Shown here: piece after piece, positions 24,032 to 35,288 of the stretch
Position numbering within the stretch: position 1 is the first letter of the stretch
Layout of the letters: every line of letters begins with the position of its first letter
Source: Pseudomicrostroma phylloplanum
Taxonomy: Eukaryota > Basidiomycota > Exobasidiomycetes > Microstromatales
Assembly: GCA_039545275.1 (NCBI GenBank)
Contig: BCHS01000006.1
Coordinates: 744,001-808,000, forward strand
Length of the DNA: 64,000 nt
Reading direction: 5' to 3'
Program-made: the position numbers and the translations under genes
The notes under the pieces: generated by a model
Told to the model about the DNA's origin: nothing
The model's input: only the letters and a program-made list of their open reading frames with translations
Database searches by the model: none

Positions 24032-25198
24032 ATGGCAGACTCACTGGAGGCCAACTTTGCTCTTGACTCAGACAGCGAGCAAGTCGTCGGCGGGCCCTCT
24101 TCTTCCTCTTCCCGCCGGAAAGGCTCAAAGACCAACGGGAATGGCACGACCAGCAGCGGAACGAAGCGTCGAGCCCAGGACGACGATGACGACGACGACA
24201 GTGAGGATGGCGGAGCAGACGACAACGTCGACGACGCTATGAAGCTCGCTGCTGGTGCGGCCTCGGCGCAGAAGAAGGCCCGTCGCAAGGCCCGCACAAA
24301 AGCTCGTAAAGCCCGCATGGCCCTCGCGCAAGAGGAGCTTGCCTCCTCTTCCTCCGCCTCCAACAACCCAGCTCTCCTCCCTGCTTCTTCTCAAGTGGAT
24401 TTCCTGAGGAAAGAGATGAGGAAAGCGCCAGTGTGGAAAGATTTGAGCGAGATAGAGATGGGGGAGAGGGGAGTGAGGGAGGACGAGGTTGTGGAGACGA
24501 TTGGATGGAAGGAGGGACGGGAGCTGCTGGATCTGTGCGCTTTTGTGAAGCGATACGCTACTCTACCTCCTCCCCTCGACAAGGAAGAAGAAGGAGCAGA
24601 AGGGAGCAAGGGAGCGCCGAGTGTGCTTGTTCTGACGAACAATGCTCTGCGAGCGGCACATATTGCTCGTGAGCTTCGCAACCTCCTACCTGGAGGAAGC
24701 TCCAAAGAGGCTCCTACCGGCAAGCCGAATAAGGCAAAGCGGCAAAAGGGCGAAGAGGCCAAAGAAGAGACTTCAGCTAGCAAAAGAGAGGAAGATGCTT
24801 CCACAACATCGACCCAACCGCCACTCCAGATCGCCAAGCTCTTCTCGCGTCACTTCACTCCAGCTCAGCAAGTCTCCTTCCTGGCAACACACCGAGTCCT
24901 CGCAGGAGCAGGAACACCGCAACGCATCGCCCTCCTCCTCTCCAAGCCTCGAGAGACCGTATCCGATGGCAAGAAGAGAGGAGCAGCAGGGGAGCCGGAT
25001 GGAGAGGCGGCTGGTTCGGCTCAGGCTTTCGCTCTGGACGTCTCGCGCCTCACGACGCTTGTGCTGGACGCTGGATGGAAGGACGAAAAGACTCGCTCGC
25101 TGTTGGATGAGCAAGGGGCGCGAGAGGGTCTGGTGGAGATATGGGAAAAGGTCAGGGAGAGGAGAGGCAGAGGACAAGTCAAGGTCGTCTTGTTCTAG
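24032..25198 (+). CDS. CMS1: Cms1-like ribosomal small-subunit assembly factor
   Basis: A single exon of 388 codons, with ATG at 24032. Residues 1-110 hold an acidic tract (seven Asp in a row) and then a Lys/Arg-rich segment typical of nucleolar proteins. The body resembles a degenerate helicase fold: VLVLTNNALRAAHIARELR, then KLFSRHFTPAQQVSFL, VLAGAGTPQRIALLL and LTTLVLDAGWKDEKTRSLLD. These match the order of conserved blocks in Cms1, a component linked to the 90S/U3 pre-ribosome. There is no Walker A lysine, as in the family. The gene follows URB1 on the same strand with 277 nt between stop and start. An in-frame region upstream of 24032 has no conserved sequence. Confidence 0.8.
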   Translation: MADSLEANFALDSDSEQVVGGPSSSSSRRKGSKTNGNGTTSSGTKRRAQDDDDDDDSEDGGADDNVDDAMKLAAGAASAQKKARRKARTKARKARMALAQEELASSSSASNNPALLPASSQVDFLRKEMRKAPVWKDLSEIEMGERGVREDEVVETIGWKEGRELLDLCAFVKRYATLPPPLDKEEEGAEGSKGAPSVLVLTNNALRAAHIARELRNLLPGGSSKEAPTGKPNKAKRQKGEEAKEETSASKREEDASTTSTQPPLQIAKLFSRHFTPAQQVSFLATHRVLAGAGTPQRIALLLSKPRETVSDGKKRGAAGEPDGEAAGSAQAFALDVSRLTTLVLDAGWKDEKTRSLLDEQGAREGLVEIWEKVRERRGRGQVKVVLF

Positions 25199-25376
25199 AC
25201 CGACGGGATCGGGGAGAGGGAAATCATGTTTGGCAATCGTAGCCAGCAAATGTCACAACAAAGGCCTGTTCACAACCGCATATGTTTCGATGCTCCAAAA
25301 TAGATGTTTTGACGGCGATGCATTCCGCTACCGCAAACAAAGGCAAATCATGGTTCAGCCCTAGGAACTCCCCCTC

Positions 25377-26407
25377 TTATGCTACGCTGACCGGTCGGAA
25401 GCTCGATGTGGCTGCCTCCTTCGCTCCCCCTGCCGAAGGCTCGTCCTCCTCCTCTTCCCTGTATGTCACCTTGTCCGTCGCGGCCGAAGCCTCTGCGCCC
25501 GTTGCTGGTGCTGCTGTGAGGGAAGCCTCCTCGCCAACGAGCGAGGCAGCGTTGCCGTTAAGGGCAGCTCCGCCAGGGGCTGTCGAAGAGGTGTCTTCTG
25601 CTGTTGCTGTGTCCGTGTCCCTGTAGATCGACAGTTAAAGAAAAACGTCAGCTCGTCCAGTCTTGGAGGTCTCTGACTCTCGGATCCCTCTTGACTATAC
25701 TCACCACTTGATATTGAACCTAGTCACCCTCGGCTTGCTCACCAGCACCTCTCTCCTAACCTTTGTCAAGTCTACCTTCTCAGGCGGGTTCTCCTTGAGC
25801 TCTTGCGACTCGTACTCATTATTCACATAGTAGCCCACACGGATAAACTCTTGGTCCTTGTAGGAACCAGTGAGGAGGATGACCGTCACGCCTAGCAGGT
25901 CTTCTGCGGGGATCTTCGAGGGAGAGGGAGCGGCTGCTTCGAATTCGAAGGAGTTGACGCCTGACGACAGAAGAGCGGGGAAGCGAGGAGCAGCATACAG
26001 GGTCAGCATATACAGAGCCTGCTGCCTTTCCCTTCGCGTTCGTCTGTACTCACCTACTGGCACAGGTCCTACCAGACAATTGTCCAGCTCCTGATCGTAC
26101 TTCTCGTCCTCGGCTGAACCGACATAGATGAGCTTCCACTCGATGTCCTCTGCCAGCTCAGAGATGCACTCGAAGGTGATCTTGAAGATGTATGGGTCTG
26201 AGTAGTAGACCGGCAGAAGAGGATGCGGAGAGGCGGGTCGAAGAGAGAAAGAGAGGGTGCATAAAGTCAGTCTCCACCGATGTTCTGCCTCGGTCTGCCT
26301 GGGGAATGGCAAGAGCTCTTCCAAGGCTCATGCTGACGAGTACACTCACCTGCAAAAGCTGCATTGGCGTTGAGGATCTCCACGCTCTGAAGGTGTACGA
26401 CTGACAT
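25377..26407 (-). CDS. ASF1: histone chaperone Asf1
   Basis: Four exons in gene order: 26407-26350, 26197-26054, 25960-25705 and 25620-25377, giving 233 residues. The first exon codes [18 protein letters not shown]. The immunoglobulin-like core (about residues 1-155) is complete, with [23 protein letters not shown] split across exons, [43 protein letters not shown] and RVTRFNIKW. The Asp in the ECISEL-EDIEW strand and the Val/Tyr surface used to hold the H3-H4 dimer are visible. The last exon adds an Ala/Thr-rich, mildly acidic tail. If its splice (TG|GTGAGT) were ignored, translation would stop right after the Trp. The stop lies 178 nt from the convergent CMS1 stop. Confidence 0.95.
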
Positions 26408-26848
26408 GCTTGGGAATTGCTGGGTTGTATTTAGATCCTTGCTTCACTTGGCTCCGTAATAAGAGGTCCCAACGTGGGGGATTGGCTTGAGCTAGGGAGT
26501 GCTGTCGTTTGGGATCGTGAGATGCGTCTATAGAGCTCTACTTGGAGATGATAATGCTGAGCAGCAAAGGGCGGGCAGAGGTGGTCGTCGTGTAAGGGGA
26601 AGATCGTGTTGTTGGTCGCCTCCAAATACACTTTCGTCTCTCTATGCCGCCTCGCCTCGCCTCGCCTCTGCGCCAATTTACGCGTCGACGAGACACGCCA
26701 ACCACGGCGGATCGGAACGGAAGCAGGCAGACACGCAGACAGATATTCGCGATGTCACCCAACTGGTTGCAAGTTGGCTATGTACACATGGATCTGACAT
26801 GCCCGGGACAACTACAGTGACCGCTACTTCTGGTACATACAATACTCG
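26408..26848. other. intergenic region, ASF1 promoter / 3' side of RING-CH gene
   Basis: 441 nt upstream of ASF1. It contains a short tandem repeat of GCCTC (four units, 26649-26668). Frames opposite and within are open but composition-driven. No RNA gene was seen. Confidence 0.4.
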
Positions 26849-29115
26849 CTACTTCAGGTCGAGCCCGCTGATCAGCTCCGCACCTTCAAAGGGTCGGTCC
26901 ACCACCCTGGTCTTCCTCCTCTGACTCAACCTCAGGTATCGATATCCGAGGGAGCAAGCGTCGGATACGACAATGTACGCGAACAGTGAGAGAGTATTGC
27001 GCCAGTGCACAGAGACTGAGTTTACGTCTCCATGATCGTGCGCATTGAAGCCAGGGACCGCGTCACCGGCTTCGGCGGGTGTGCTAGCTTCTTGTCTCCC
27101 TGAGTTGGTGGAGCTGCTAGACAGGAAGAGTCGCCTGAAGAAGCCTGAATCGTTGGCAGGAGCGCGACTTGATTTCACTCTGGGAACTGCCATAGTCCTT
27201 TGACCCGAGAAGGGTGCCTTGACTGCAGAGCCCCACTGCGTCCTTGTCTTGCTGTTGATTCCCAGGAACCTCTCCAATGCACTACCCGGCTGAGTACAGC
27301 TCGCGAGTAGGCCTACGATCTCTCCCACCCCGGCAGAGATCAAAGGTAGCGCGAGAGACTCCATAACTAGCTTCACCATCGCCATAGCATTGACGTGGAA
27401 CACCTGGTCTCCGCCGGCGACTGCAGCTCCCTGCAAAGCTCGATCGGCAAGGCGCTCATTGAGCACTTCGTGTTCCTCTAGGAAGCCCGCATCCTCCTCG
27501 TCTTCTTCCTCCTCTTCTTCCACTGCGCCATTGACATTCGCTTGCTCGCCTTGCGGTAGAGCCCTGTCCAATCCTGCGTCTGCATCTACCAGATAGTTTT
27601 CCTCACCACCAACGATAATTGCTCGGCGCTGACGAGGAGGACGCTGTGGATCACCTTGGCCAGCAGCTGCACCACCATTAGCCCGGTAGCCCGCAACGCC
27701 TGCCGCAGGGTTGCGCTGTGTATTGTTTCCCGAGGGAGCAGAGCTATTTCGCTTGACAAACGACCGCAACACCCATCGCGTGACTCGTCGTCGTAGGATG
27801 AAGTAAACGGCCCGGAAGAGCGGCAGCAGGGCAATCTTCACGTTCGAGCAAGTAGAGTGAAGTACGACGTCAGGGCGTTGGAGGCAGATACAACGAAGTG
27901 AATACACCTCCTACTAAAAATACTCACCGTGACATTCGGAGAAGGAGGGTATGCAAATAGCTGGCCTCGAGGGACAGAGTGCGTGCTAGTCACTCTTCCT
28001 GGCACACGTCGTCGATGTCGCAGTACCAGTCCCAGGGCATCTGAGAAGAAGACGAATCCCTCCTCGAAGAAGAGGAGAGACATTGTCTGGCCTGCGACGC
28101 CGCCTATGAAGCCACTGACGATAGGAAAGCGACATGCAATGAGAACGGGCGCGATAGCCGGCAGTCCGATGTAGGCCTGACAATCGAAGGCAAGGGTCCC
28201 AGACAGCCTTCTTGTCAGCACGGAAGAATGGTAGTCCTCTACTGAAGGGCATCTCACCTTGTGGCTCCAGCCTGGATATCCCAGCCATCGCCGCGATGCC
28301 TCTTTTCCCATCCAAAGCCGCACTGCAAGCGCTCCATAAGCACCTGACAGGAACAAACCGGCTCCGGCGTACACCCAGCCTAGAGCCGAGTGCCCCCAAG
28401 CCGCGCTCTCTCGGTCCAGTCTCTCGAAGAGGCGAAGCATCAGTGGCTTGGGACTATAGAGGGCAAAAGGATGTGCGCATTGGGGGCATTTCACTACGGG
28501 ATTCTCCAGCGTGGCCTTGCGGTTGATCCAAGAGAGGAGACACTGCAAGTAGAGAGGAGATGGTACAGCGTAGCGGTCAGTGGCGAAGCCGACGCACGGC
28601 AGCTTGCTTGCCCGCTCACGAGGTTGCCTCTGCATACTCACCGACTCATGAGCTACAAGTGTACAGTTACAAGGATGTACGAAATGCTTTGCTTTCTTCT
28701 TCTTGCTTCGTTTGCTAGCACTGGTCGCCCCTCTTGGCGCTGCCGCCGAGGAAGAAGCACCGGCTGATGATCCCCCCTCCCGTGCTGTTCCGGTCGCTGA
28801 GCTACTATACTGCACCTCTTCCTTCTCGGTCTCCTGACAAATCCAACAGACCTTGTTCCTCACGTCTTCGACTGTGATGACCTGGGGCTTTTCTCTGGCC
28901 TTGCCCATGTCACTCTGACTTGAGCTGGGCCCTGCCATTGAACCTTCCTGATGCTGATGCTGATGACCAAAGGGATGCGTAGGCGGAGAAGGAAGAAGGT
29001 CTGCAATGAGACGCAGCTGTTCCTCCTCTTCCAACTCGGCAGTGGCTTCTCGGAAAGCGTCTTGAGGCAAGCGTGGAGAACGAGGAGGAGGAGAAGGAGG
29101 ATCGTTGTCAGCCAT
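26849..29115 (-). CDS. RING-CH (MARCH-type) membrane E3 ubiquitin ligase
   Basis: Four exons in gene order: 29115-28642, 28542-28258, 28176-27928 and 27835-26849, giving 664 residues. The last acceptor (GAAG|ATT) is weak but is the only AG that fits, with CTGAC as a branch point. Zinc ligands follow the C4HC3 RING-CH pattern: C90, C93, C149, C151, H156, C159, C177 and C180. The HESC ligand pair is split exactly by intron 1. C93 and C149 are separated by 55 residues containing a Ser/Ala run and a Lys-rich block. Hydrophobic segments follow (around GWVYAGAGLFLSGAYGALAV, then AYIGLPAIAPVLIA and the last exon), so the protein is membrane-anchored with an acidic disordered loop. The architecture resembles MARCH5-like mitochondrial or ER ligases. 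The target compartment is an inference. Confidence 0.8.
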
Positions 29116-29388
29116 TCAGAAAGAACTTGGTGGTGGTGAGGTACAATGGTGTTAGACGTGGTAGGTGCACAAAGGGGTTCATTCGCAGGCGCGTGATTAG
29201 GCGCTGCAGCTGTGGTACGCCTCCACCCGAGGACGGCCGATCCGAGGTACCGAGAGACAAGGGTGATGGTGCTACGAACAAGAGGAACCCCTGTCAGAGG
29301 TTGTATAGATTTTCACATGAATGCCGGATGTCTAGATATCGCTGATAGAATTGCACGCTACGATCGCCCTCAAAGGCCCATTGCCTCA

Positions 29389-30186
29389 TTACGTCGCAGG
29401 CCTAAGAGCCCTCAATCTCTGCGCCAGCTTGTCCTCCTCTCCGTCCTCCTTGACAGCAGCGCCTTGACCCTTCTCATGTTCCAGGTCCTTCACCCTGCCC
29501 TCTAGTCCCACGTCTCCCATCTTCTGACCGAGCTCGATGCCGTTCTCGTCTGCCACCTTTGCCATCAGGAGATCGACTTGGTCCTGAGGCGTAGAGGAAG
29601 CCACCGAGGAGCCCATGGTACCCTCCATATATGACGTCTGGACGTCCAGATCTTCGAATTGGGTCTCGAACTTGTCCATTACCATTGAGATCTGACAGTT
29701 GAGGAGATGGAGAAAGCTATCAGTCATGCTGGGCATTCGTTAGCTGTGTGGCTCAGCCGCCTACTCACCTGCTCCAGGTTCATGCTATCCATGGCCTTGT
29801 CCATACCTTTGACCACGCTGGCCATACTGCTCGTCACACCCCTCATCGTGACCGCCGTCTCTACCCTACTTGCAACAGCGTCGATGCGGCTGGACAACCT
29901 CAGCAGATTCAGACTCTCATTGTTTTTCCGGATCGCATTGGAGGCGTAGATACGTGCACCCTCGGCATTGCCCTGAGATAGGGCCTTCTTCAGCTTGGCC
30001 TTCTCTGCTGCCTCGTCCTTTGTAGCCTTCTTGGACTGGCGCTGCAGAGACTTGGCGGTGAACTTGAGCTGGAAGAGAGACTCTGTACAAGGGCGAGAGG
30101 GTGTGATAAAGGTGAATGAGATTGCACAGCCTTGCATCTCCCTCTTCAGCCCCGACGTGGCAATACTCACTCTCGAGGCCGCTCAT
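29389..30186 (-). CDS. DID2: ESCRT-III subunit Did2/Vps46 (CHMP1)
   Basis: Three exons in gene order: 30186-30171 (16 nt), 30082-29769 and 29691-29389, encoding 210 residues. The tiny first exon gives MSGLE, and a split Lys codon continues with [18 protein letters not shown], the hallmark CHMP1 N-terminus. The basic first half (helices 1-2) is followed by an acidic second half with helix 5. The C-terminus has a MIM1 motif ([11 protein letters not shown]) that binds the MIT domain of Vps4 and Ist1. Did2 recruits Vps4 to disassemble ESCRT-III at endosomes. Any start that ignores the short exon would lose or replace the first residues. Confidence 0.94.
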
Positions 30187-30518
30187 CACTGCGTTTGCTG
30201 TGTTGAAGAGGCTGACTGATCTACTGAGCAAGTCGTGAGAGGCTGTCGATCTCGGTCTGGCTTAGTGTGTTTGGTTGGTTGTGGTTGTGGTGATGGTGGT
30301 GGACCGATCAAAGGGGTAGGCGGAAAGCCGCTGCCAATCTCTCCACACCGGGCGCCGGAAGGAGACGTCAGAATCTGGGGAAGCCACTTTTGCCATCTAC
30401 ACCATATAACTTCTCCTTCAGACAGCTCTTGACAAATACCACAGCCGAGCCAGCAGCAGATCAGACACGAACAGTGACGTCTGTCGAAGCTCGAGCCGCA
30501 CGTCCCTGGCCCGCAGGC
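30187..30518. promoter_or_regulatory. bidirectional promoter region, DID2 / SPF31-like
   Basis: 332 nt between divergent starts. GT/GGT-rich runs lie around 30270-30302. The frame upstream of the J-protein ATG is open to 30390 but contains no ATG, so I treat it as 5' UTR. Confidence 0.45.
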
Positions 30519-31571
30519 ATGTCTGCACCTCCGCCCCCAGATGGAGCACCGCCACCCCCTCCTCCGCCTCAGGAGGATGGAGACGTAATGCCTCCCCCTC
30601 CTCCTCCAGCACCTCCCAGTGCCATCAACGAGCCACCGCCTCCGCCACCGACAGAGGGCATGCAGCTGCCACCACCACCACCCCCGTCTACACCGAAAGA
30701 CTCGGACCTCACACAGCATATACCCCCACCCCCACCTCCAACACCACAAGGAAACGTACCACCACCTCCTCCCCCAACGCCCCAAGTCTCCTCGACACAC
30801 TCGGGAGTTTCCGCCAATGGAGCCAGTTCAGGCTCGCTCAATGCTGAGGCAGGTCCCTCACGGCAAACGGCAACCCCTACCCCTAGCACATCCCTCGGCC
30901 CGCTCCCAGCCTCCGCCGTTCCCAGTGATGCGAAGGAGCTGGAGCGGCTCATGTCTCGCGAGTCTCTGTCCTTCTTCCAGGAGATAGAAATAGAGAGGGT
31001 CCTGACTGCGTTCAGGCTGAACCCTTACGATGTGCTAGAAGTACCGCTCGAAGCCGACGACAAGATGATCAACAAAATCTACCGGAAAAAGTCTCTACTG
31101 ATTCATCCTGACAAGGTGAAGCATGAGAGGGCAGTGGAGGCTTTCGATCTGCTCAAGAAGGCCAGCAGCCATCTGCTAGACGAGGACAAGAGGAAAGCCC
31201 TCGACGAGACAGTCCTCTCCGCCAAGTTCCTCGTCCTGCGCGAAGAGCTCGGTCTGCCCACTTCGTTAGCCTCCGACTCCCCGCAACTAGCCAATCTCAA
31301 TCCAACATTCGAAGAGAGAGTGCGCAAGGCAACAAAGGCATTGATGATTGACGATGAGCTACGGAAGCGGAAATCGCTAAGGATGCAGCATGCCATGGAG
31401 GGCGAGGAGGAGAGGAAGCGGGAAGTTGCGCTAGAGGAGAGGAAGAGGAAGGCAGACGAGAAGGTCAAGTGGGAGGATACGAGGGACGAGAGGGTGGCAG
31501 GCTGGAGGGCCTTTGCCAAGGGCGGGAGTGGGAAGAAGCGCAAGAAGGCAGGCGGAGAGGTGTTGGGGTGA
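30519..31571 (+). CDS. SPF31: J-domain splicing-associated protein, Spf31/DNAJC8 type, with poly-proline N-terminus
   Basis: A single exon of 350 residues from ATG 30519. Residues 3-115 are extremely Pro-rich, with six or more runs of five to seven prolines separated by acidic or polar spacers. Residues about 150-165 form the helix before the J domain (EIEIERVLTAFRLNPYDVL). The J domain spans about 168-230, with IYRKKSLLIHPDKVKHERA containing the HPD tripeptide that stimulates Hsp70. The rest is a charged helix rich in Arg/Glu/Lys (EERKREVALEERKRKADEKV) ending in a basic tail, as in DNAJC8 and Spf31. Family members are about 210-260 residues and found with spliceosomes. The Pro-rich part is extra and could bind WW, SH3 or EVH1 domains or FF-domain splicing factors. 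Confidence 0.82.
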   Translation: MSAPPPPDGAPPPPPPPQEDGDVMPPPPPPAPPSAINEPPPPPPTEGMQLPPPPPPSTPKDSDLTQHIPPPPPPTPQGNVPPPPPPTPQVSSTHSGVSANGASSGSLNAEAGPSRQTATPTPSTSLGPLPASAVPSDAKELERLMSRESLSFFQEIEIERVLTAFRLNPYDVLEVPLEADDKMINKIYRKKSLLIHPDKVKHERAVEAFDLLKKASSHLLDEDKRKALDETVLSAKFLVLREELGLPTSLASDSPQLANLNPTFEERVRKATKALMIDDELRKRKSLRMQHAMEGEEERKREVALEERKRKADEKVKWEDTRDERVAGWRAFAKGGSGKKRKKAGGEVLG

Positions 31572-32157
31572 TGAGGATACCTTAGACGAAAGGAGCTGCA
31601 CATGGGCATCTCTTGGAGGTTGTAGCTCATATACTAGATCCATCCTGCATTCACTGTAACACTGTCATGATCACTGTCACACACGACGCTGAATGTGTCT
31701 GTACGATGTGTGTGTGTGTGCGTAGGCTGCCGTCGGCCCGGCAAGTGCGGGAGGCAGTTCCGGGGTGGAGCGGTGCGGAGTCGGAGCGACGGCTGTGTTG
31801 GATGGGCCAAGACATGGCAATGGGCGAAATAGGCCTCTGCTGCCGCCCCTCCGCCATACCTGCCTCTTTTGCTGACACCCAACGACTGCGCCTTTAGTCA
31901 GGAGTCACCTCTTCATCACTCGCCCCTGCCAGTGTATACTGACAGAAGGGCTCCCCTTTTACCGCTACATACCCAGCGAGGTAGAGTTGGCGCGCTTCTC
32001 TCGACTTCCCTGCGACGCTGTGGGCTCGGCGTGGATCTGGACCCTGGCTCCCCATGGAGGCCACGCAGCAACCCTACCATCTCTGACCTTGTAACACTTT
32101 CCCCTTTGGACGTGACAAGTGATCAAAGGAGAAGCCTGGGGTCGACGTAGAGGCACG
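31572..32157. other. intergenic region, SPF31-like 3' end to VHS gene promoter
   Basis: 586 nt between genes on the same strand. It holds a (TG)7 microsatellite at 31707-31720 and otherwise mixed sequence. The VHS-gene frame is open upstream to 32119 but has no ATG there. No RNA gene was recognised. Confidence 0.4.
31707..31720 (+). repeat. TG dinucleotide microsatellite
   Basis: Seven TG units 137 nt after the J-protein stop codon. Confidence 0.85.
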
Positions 32158-35100
32158 ATGAAGCGTCTACTGGCCAAGGGTGGGGCCAAGGGGGATCTCA
32201 CTCCCTACCAGGCTGATCAGAGGGACAGCACAGATTCCCAGCAAGGCTATCCCTCGCCTCAGCAAAGTCATCGTATACCCTTGGGCGACAGTGGAAGTCA
32301 GGGCTATATCCCCCGTCAGACCGTTCGGAGATCATACCAGATGCCATCAGCGCCCTCGCAACCTTTACATGGCTCTATGCAGTCCACTTATCCGGCATAC
32401 GAAGAGGAAGAGCCTCACCACCATCAGTACGGCTCCCAAAATCTCCAACACCATCGCAGGGCATCTCAAGGTCGGGAGGTCGTTTCTGAAAGTCGCAGCC
32501 AGCAAACAATGCCGGGAGGGGCAGGATATCACAGACCGGGTTTCCCACCTTCCTTGGGGAGCTCTTATGACGGCAGAGCAGAGGGTCAGATCCCTCGAGA
32601 GACACCCAGTAAAAAGGAGGGAGGACTGTTCAAGGGGCTGAGGCGACACCAGAAGACGGCTTCCCGTGCGACATCTCATATTGAGGAGCTGAGCATGCAG
32701 CGCTCCTATTCCAACAGCCCAGAGAACTCACAGTTCTTCTCGTCCGAGGCGCAGCACATGCGCAGCCATGGCCCCTCTCGTAGTGGCTCGTCTGGATCGG
32801 AGGAGAAAGCTACCGTGCCTCGTCATGGCACCACGGTCTACGAGTCCTATGGACCCACTAGCGGTGAGGCTCTGCGCAGCTCTCTGAGTATCGGCCGAGG
32901 TGAGATGGACCGCCAGCCCGAGGCGAAGAAGCCGGGCGTGAATAGAATGTGGGCTGGTCTGGCTGCAAGAGGGAGAGCCATCGAGACAATGCTACACCAG
33001 GAAGACAAAAGTGGCGATACGAGTAGGACTGGTTCCCCACACGGAGCTGCTAGAAACGAGCTTGGTCCACAAAAAGTCATTCCGCTTGGTCCGCCGAAGA
33101 AGGACAAGTGGTTCGATCTCAAGGGCAGAGGTGGTGGTGTTGTAAAGGGAAAGACTCATGAAGAGGGTGATGTCACTGCAAAGATTGGTGAGTGTTGCCA
33201 AGGCGTTGAGCATTTGCGCAATGTTCGTGACTGAACTGTGTTCCCTTCTGCTCCTCTCAGGCTGGCTTTGCTCGGACAGAGCATCGACATCAGACTGGTC
33301 CCACATCCTATCCTTTGCCGACACATTGGCCATCTCAGAGGAAGCTAGCAAGGAAGCCTGCCAAGCCCTGCGGAGAGAGTTCAAGCTTGGAGAGCCCGAG
33401 TCACAAAAGCGAGCTGTCAAGGTGTGGGCTGTGCTCTTCATCAATTCCTCGGACTTGTTCCGACTGCAGATAGTGAAGAAGAGCTTCCTCGAGCTCCTTG
33501 AACACACCGTCGTCGACCCAAAGACTAGTCTGAAGGTAAAGGAGAGGCTGCTCGACGCCTGGGCTATGTTGGCGTATCAATATCAGGGCGTGCCACAAAT
33601 TTCTGCCCTGACAAAGAGCTACAACAGGGTATGCCCCTCTGACCGAGCCATGAATGGAGAGCCTCTGGATCTCGAGCATGAGATCTTTTCCGTGCCCACT
33701 ACAGAGGTCGATGTACGGTCGGCTCGACAGTCGCAGCAACATCAAGGGCAGGTGCCGTACCAGCCAACACAGCAGCAGTCTCAACAGCCTGTATCCCACG
33801 AGGGCCATCGTGCTGTTGGCGATAGCGACTACCAGCAAGAAGCTCTCGGCCTGAACAGAGACGAGTTAGACTTGTCAGAAGACAGCGATGATGGCGATGA
33901 TCCGGACACAATCGTGCTCCTCTTCGAGGCATGCGAGGTCGCTCGCCTAGATGCCAGCCTACTCATCGACAGTCTCACTTCTTCCGGACTTCACTCTCCC
34001 GAAGTGCAAGAGCTGGTGCAGAGGTGTAGGCACTCCCTCGAGCTTCTGAACAGCCAGATGGAGTGGACGAATCTGCAAGTCGCTCGAGCTCACTTCCGCT
34101 TGGCCGAGGAAAGACTACTGAAGGAGGCGCAAGGCACCATGGATCGACCCAATGGCTCGTCCGAGGGAAAGGAGGTGGTTCAAGAGCGTCTCTTGGCCAG
34201 CATGGAGGAAGCGCGAGGGATGCTGATTGGGTCACTGGGTCTTGTTGAAGAGACTGAAAGAGAGGAGCGCGAAGAGGAGGAAGAGAGACGGGTGACGGAG
34301 TTGAGCAAGCTCGATTTCCGCATCGATCGTTCAGTGAGTTGATCTATGGGGGTGATTCGTGCCTTCGAGGCATCAACTGACCAGCCGCATATTCTTCTAT
34401 CCCTCAGACTCTTCACCAGGATCCAAGTACGGGTGAGCTCCTCTCCGTCGACAATGCTCGCGGCAAGCTCTCCGTGCCAGTGCAAAGCGGCTCGAGTGCT
34501 CCTGCGTCTCGAGAGACATCACCCCTTCAGCCAATCCGGCCGCTTCCCCCCATCACGGCACCTTCAACGACAGCTCCACGACTAGACGAAAGACTAGCGG
34601 ACCTCTCCGTCAATGGGTCCGATGCAGCACGTCGCTTGTCGAGCCACTCTGCTTCAAGCGCAGTCCGCATCGATCGACCGAGCATGCCGTCTCCAGTGCC
34701 AAGCCAGCCAGCGCTCCTGCCCTCGCAGCGTCTTCCCGTCAACTTGCCCGTCTCGCCCTCCATCCCTCCTCAGGGGGGCGATACAGATCTGTACAGGTCC
34801 TCTTCCTTCAAGGACGGCAGCGATGCCCCCGCACGACCCTCTGCAAAGGCTCTGGGCAAGCGAAGGGCGACCTCGAGGGACGATACGGACGTGCCTCCTC
34901 TAGAGCACTTGACTGGTCAGACAGGCAGGACGCAGCTCGATTCCGGCAATGGAAGCCATGGCTTTGGCGGAGGCGGAGCTGGAGGCACGGGTGCGGGTGG
35001 TGCTTCGAGAGCAGCACCAGGCCTCGAGCACGTCGTAAGAGCAGAAGCAGGCGGACACTCGACGTCACACCGTCTATCTGTTCCTCCACAGGCCTCGTCA

Positions 35101-35254
35101 ACGACGACTCCGTACCACACTGCTCCGAGCAGCACGCTAGTCTCTCCAGGTCGGGTCTCTCCAGCCCTCCCACCACTGCCAACGTCTGGTGCTCCTCCTC
35201 TTGCTGCTGCTTCTGCTCCGCCTTCCCTTCCCCCGGTCCCTGCAGCATACAGGG

Positions 35255-35288
<34 letters not shown>

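Noticed and set aside
24004..24394. Minus-strand Ser/Ala-rich frames opposite CMS1
   Set aside because: Mirror image of the acidic and Lys-rich codons of CMS1; no independent support.
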